64,000 nt of DNA from Pseudomonas sp. LBUM920 (GTDB lineage Bacteria > Pseudomonadota > Gammaproteobacteria > Pseudomonadales > Pseudomonadaceae). The translations under genes were made by a program, and so were the position numbers. Positions within the stretch are counted from its first letter, which is position 1. Each line of letters starts with the position of its first letter. This document shows, one piece after another, positions 61,963-64,000 of this stretch. The DNA is taken from the NCBI RefSeq assembly GCF_003852315.1, contig NZ_CP027762.1:3515501-3579500 (forward strand), in the 5' to 3' direction. The notes under the pieces were generated by a model. It worked only from the letters and a program-made list of their open reading frames with translations. It had not been told where the DNA came from and made no database searches.

Positions 61963-63258
61963 ATGGGAGCTGGCTTGCCTGCGATAGCGGTCGATCAGTC
62001 AGCCTATTTTGCACTGACAGACCGCCTTCGCGAGCAAGCCCGCTCCCACAGTGTTGACTGCATTTCAGGCCACGCCGATCAACAGCTGGCTAAACATGCT
62101 GCAAATGTGGGAGCTGGCTTGCCTGCGATAGCGGTGCATCAGTCAGCTCTTTTTTCACTGAAAGACCGCCTTCGCGAGCAAGCCCGCTCCCACAGTTTTG
62201 AATGCATTTCAGCCCACGCCGATCAGCAGCTAACTAAACACTCTCCAAATGTGGGAGCTGGCTTGCCTGCGATAGCGGTGCATCAGTCAGCTCTTTTTTC
62301 ACTGAAAGACCGCCTTCGCGAGCAAGCCCGCTCCCACAGTGTTGACTGCATTTCAGGCCACGCCGATTAGCAGCTGGCTAAACACGCTCCAAATATGGGA
62401 GCTGGCTTGCCTGCGATAGCGGTGGGTCAGCCAGCCTGTTTTTCACTGACAGACCGCCTTCGCGAGCAAGCCCGCTCCCACAGTGTTGACTGCATTTCAG
62501 GCCGGGCCGGTCAGCAGCTGGCTAAACATGCTGCAAATGTGGGAGCTGGCTTGCCTGCGATAGCGGTGGGTCAGCCAACCTGTTTTTCACTGACAGACCG
62601 CCTTCGCGAGCAAGCCCGCTCCCACAGTGTTGACTGCATTTCAGGCGGGGCCGGTCAGCAGCTGGCTAATCACGCTGCAAATGTGGGAGCGGGCTTGCCT
62701 GCGATAGCGGTGGGTCAGCCAACCTGTTTTTCACTGAAAGACCGCCTTCGCGAGCAAGCCCGCTCCCACAGTGTTGACTGCATTTCAGGCCGGGCCGGTC
62801 AGCAGCTGGCTAAACATGCTGTAAATGTGGGAGCTGGCTTGCCTGCGATAGCGGTGGGTCAGCCAACCTGTTTTTCACTGAAAGACCGCCTTCGCGAGCA
62901 AGCCCGCTCCCACAGTGTTGACTGCATTTCAGGCCGGGCCGGTCAGCAGTTGGCTAAACATGCTGTAAATGTGGGAGCTGGCTTGCCTGCGATAGCGGTG
63001 GATCAGCCAACCTTTTTTTCACTGACAGACCGCCTTCGCGGGCAAGCCCGCTCCCACAGCGTTGACTGCATTTCAGGCCACGCCGATCAGCAGCTGGCTA
63101 AGCCCGCTCCAAATGTGGGAGCTGGCTTGCCTGCGATAGCGGTGGATCAGCCAACCTGTTTTTCACTGACAGACCGCCTTCGCGGGCAAGCCCGCTCCCA
63201 CAGTGTTGACTGCATTTCAGGCCACGCCGATCAGCAGCTGGCTAAGCCCGCTCCCACA
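61963..63258. repeat. Tandem REP-doublet array, 9 units of exactly 144 bp
   Basis: Unit starts at 61963, 62107, 62251, 62395, 62539, 62683, 62827, 62971 and 63115, always 144 bases apart with no indel. Each unit opens (G/A)TGGGAGCTGGCTTGCCTGCG and later has the inverted CGCGAGCAAGCCCGCTCCCAC. Substitutions are few and clustered. Because 144 is a multiple of three, one frame stays open across units 4-9 (62395-63393). Fills the gap between the convergent amidase and CPBP genes. Confidence 0.92.
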
Positions 63259-63277
63259 AGTTTTACTGCATTTCACA

Positions 63278-64000
63278 TCAAGTCAGGTAGGGCACGGCAA
63301 TCAACAGGATGGCCGTGCCATGGGCCACGGTTGCCGGCAACACGCCATAGCGCATGCGCACCAGCGCGCAGGCCAGGCCTTCGATCAGGGTGAACAGCAA
63401 TACCGGCCAGCCCAACTGGGTGACACTCAAGGCCAGAAACGCGTGGCAGGCCGCAAAGGCTACGCCGCTGATCAATGCCGCGCGCAATGGCGTCACCTGC
63501 TGTTCGAGGTAGCCCTGCAAAAACCCGCGAAACAGCACCTCCTCCAACGCATTCGCGCCATAGGCCAGCACCACCATCCCCGGCAGCCAGACCCAGTAGC
63601 CGTGAATCTCGAACGCCTCGATGCCCTGGTAAACCCGCAGCGGCACACCGAGCAAACAGCCCACCACAAGCCCCACGGCCAAACCCAGCGCAGGATTGCC
63701 GATGGTCCAGCGCATCAGCCGCCATAACTCCGGCGCCGTGCGTGCAAGCACCATAATCAGCAGCACTGACATCCCACCCAGCGCCGCCAATACAAAGGCA
63801 TTCGCGCTGAACGCGATCTGCACCTCGCTGCTGAGCGACCACATCCCGAGCGGCGTCATCGCGTCACGCATCAACACAAATGCCGTCAGCAGGATCAGGA
63901 TGCGCATCGCCAGCATCGCCCTGGGCGTCAGCGCAAACCACAGCCCAAACAGCACCAGCCCCGGCGCCAGGTGAACGCCGTAGTTGGTCAGTACGCCCAT
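63278..64000 (-). CDS. CPBP-family intramembrane metalloprotease, possibly cut at the window edge
   Basis: 240 residues to an ATG exactly at base 64000, so the true start may lie beyond the window. Six or more hydrophobic helices carry the CPBP/Abi motifs: NALEEVLFRGFLQGYLE (EExxxR, about 148-164), FAACHAFLAL (about 185), and VAHGTAIL near the end. The family includes CAAX-prenyl proteases and bacteriocin self-immunity proteins. The substrate here is unknown. Confidence 0.85.
   Translation of the reverse strand: MGVLTNYGVHLAPGLVLFGLWFALTPRAMLAMRILILLTAFVLMRDAMTPLGMWSLSSEVQIAFSANAFVLAALGGMSVLLIMVLARTAPELWRLMRWTIGNPALGLAVGLVVGCLLGVPLRVYQGIEAFEIHGYWVWLPGMVVLAYGANALEEVLFRGFLQGYLEQQVTPLRAALISGVAFAACHAFLALSVTQLGWPVLLFTLIEGLACALVRMRYGVLPATVAHGTAILLIAVPYLT

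Noticed and set aside
61963..63393. Repeat-encoded proteins with 48-residue repeats
   Set aside because: The frames are a by-product of the 144-bp period of REP doublets; there is no ribosome site or independent coding evidence, so they are listed only as a repeat.

Overview
The window looks like a chromosomal stretch of a Pseudomonas species, most likely of the P. fluorescens group. The evidence is high GC content, GC-rich third codon positions, dense short operons each with a local regulator, Pseudomonas-type REP repeats sharing a GCGGGCTTGC core, and gene types common in that genus (OsmC-YcaO fusion, ProP, adjacent cystathionine beta-synthase and gamma-lyase genes). No rRNA, tRNA, CRISPR, phage or insertion sequence was recognised. 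This is an accessory-rich but ordinary chromosomal region. Most transcription units are regulator/enzyme or regulator/transporter pairs.

Layout. 1-5.4 kb: MarR regulator with an FAD monooxygenase, two DUF proteins, a methyltransferase remnant, an ArsR regulator with an MDR-family reductase that share one operator motif, an ABM monooxygenase and an ASCH protein. 5.5-13.2 kb: an exported crotonase-fold protein, SDR, LysE exporter, Sel1 protein, SnoaL-like protein with AraC regulator, lipoprotein, PhnB-like protein, a REP pair and an HSL-type hydrolase. 13.5-17 kb: DapA-like lyase and a reverse-transsulfuration gene pair. 17.07-18.09 kb: a tandem REP-doublet array. 18.1-24 kb: OsmC-YcaO fusion, then a 1167-residue SF1 helicase with a C-terminal phospholipase-D nuclease domain. 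That single-gene architecture matches the type II Mokosh anti-phage system and is the best defence candidate here. 24.4-29.4 kb: LysE, an O-methyltransferase/SDR/MFS operon divergent from its TetR regulator with two operators, and a SUFU-like protein. 29.6-34.7 kb: PuuB-like oxidase, a duplicated and decayed XAC2610-like gene pair around a GNAT gene, an isochorismatase-fold protein and a Nudix hydrolase. 34.7-41.1 kb: TetR/aldo-keto reductase, VOC/HIT pair, Asp/Glu racemase-like protein, FAD hydroxylase/MarR with two operators, SDR and a chemoreceptor remnant. 41.1-45.3 kb: hydrolase, LysR, and a UvsE / P-loop kinase / nucleotidyltransferase cluster. 45.4-52.9 kb: an overlooked 34-residue membrane ORF, a DUF2231/sugar-dehydrogenase operon, LysR/EamA pair, a MarR-GNAT fusion with two operators, an ACS-family MFS and a GNAT. 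53-64 kb: ProP, GAF protein, AraC/fosmidomycin-type MFS, diguanylate cyclase, a second REP pair, DUF2834/XRE pair, amidase, a nine-copy REP array with an exact 144-bp period, and a CPBP protease at the edge.

How it works together. The recurring theme is local control. At least six regulator genes (MarR x3, ArsR, TetR x2) have clear inverted repeats next to them, several in matched pairs with identical geometry, so operators can be predicted directly. Both large REP arrays lie between convergent genes. Three broken genes (methyltransferase, chemoreceptor, XAC2610 duplicate) and one frameshifted gene show ongoing local decay.
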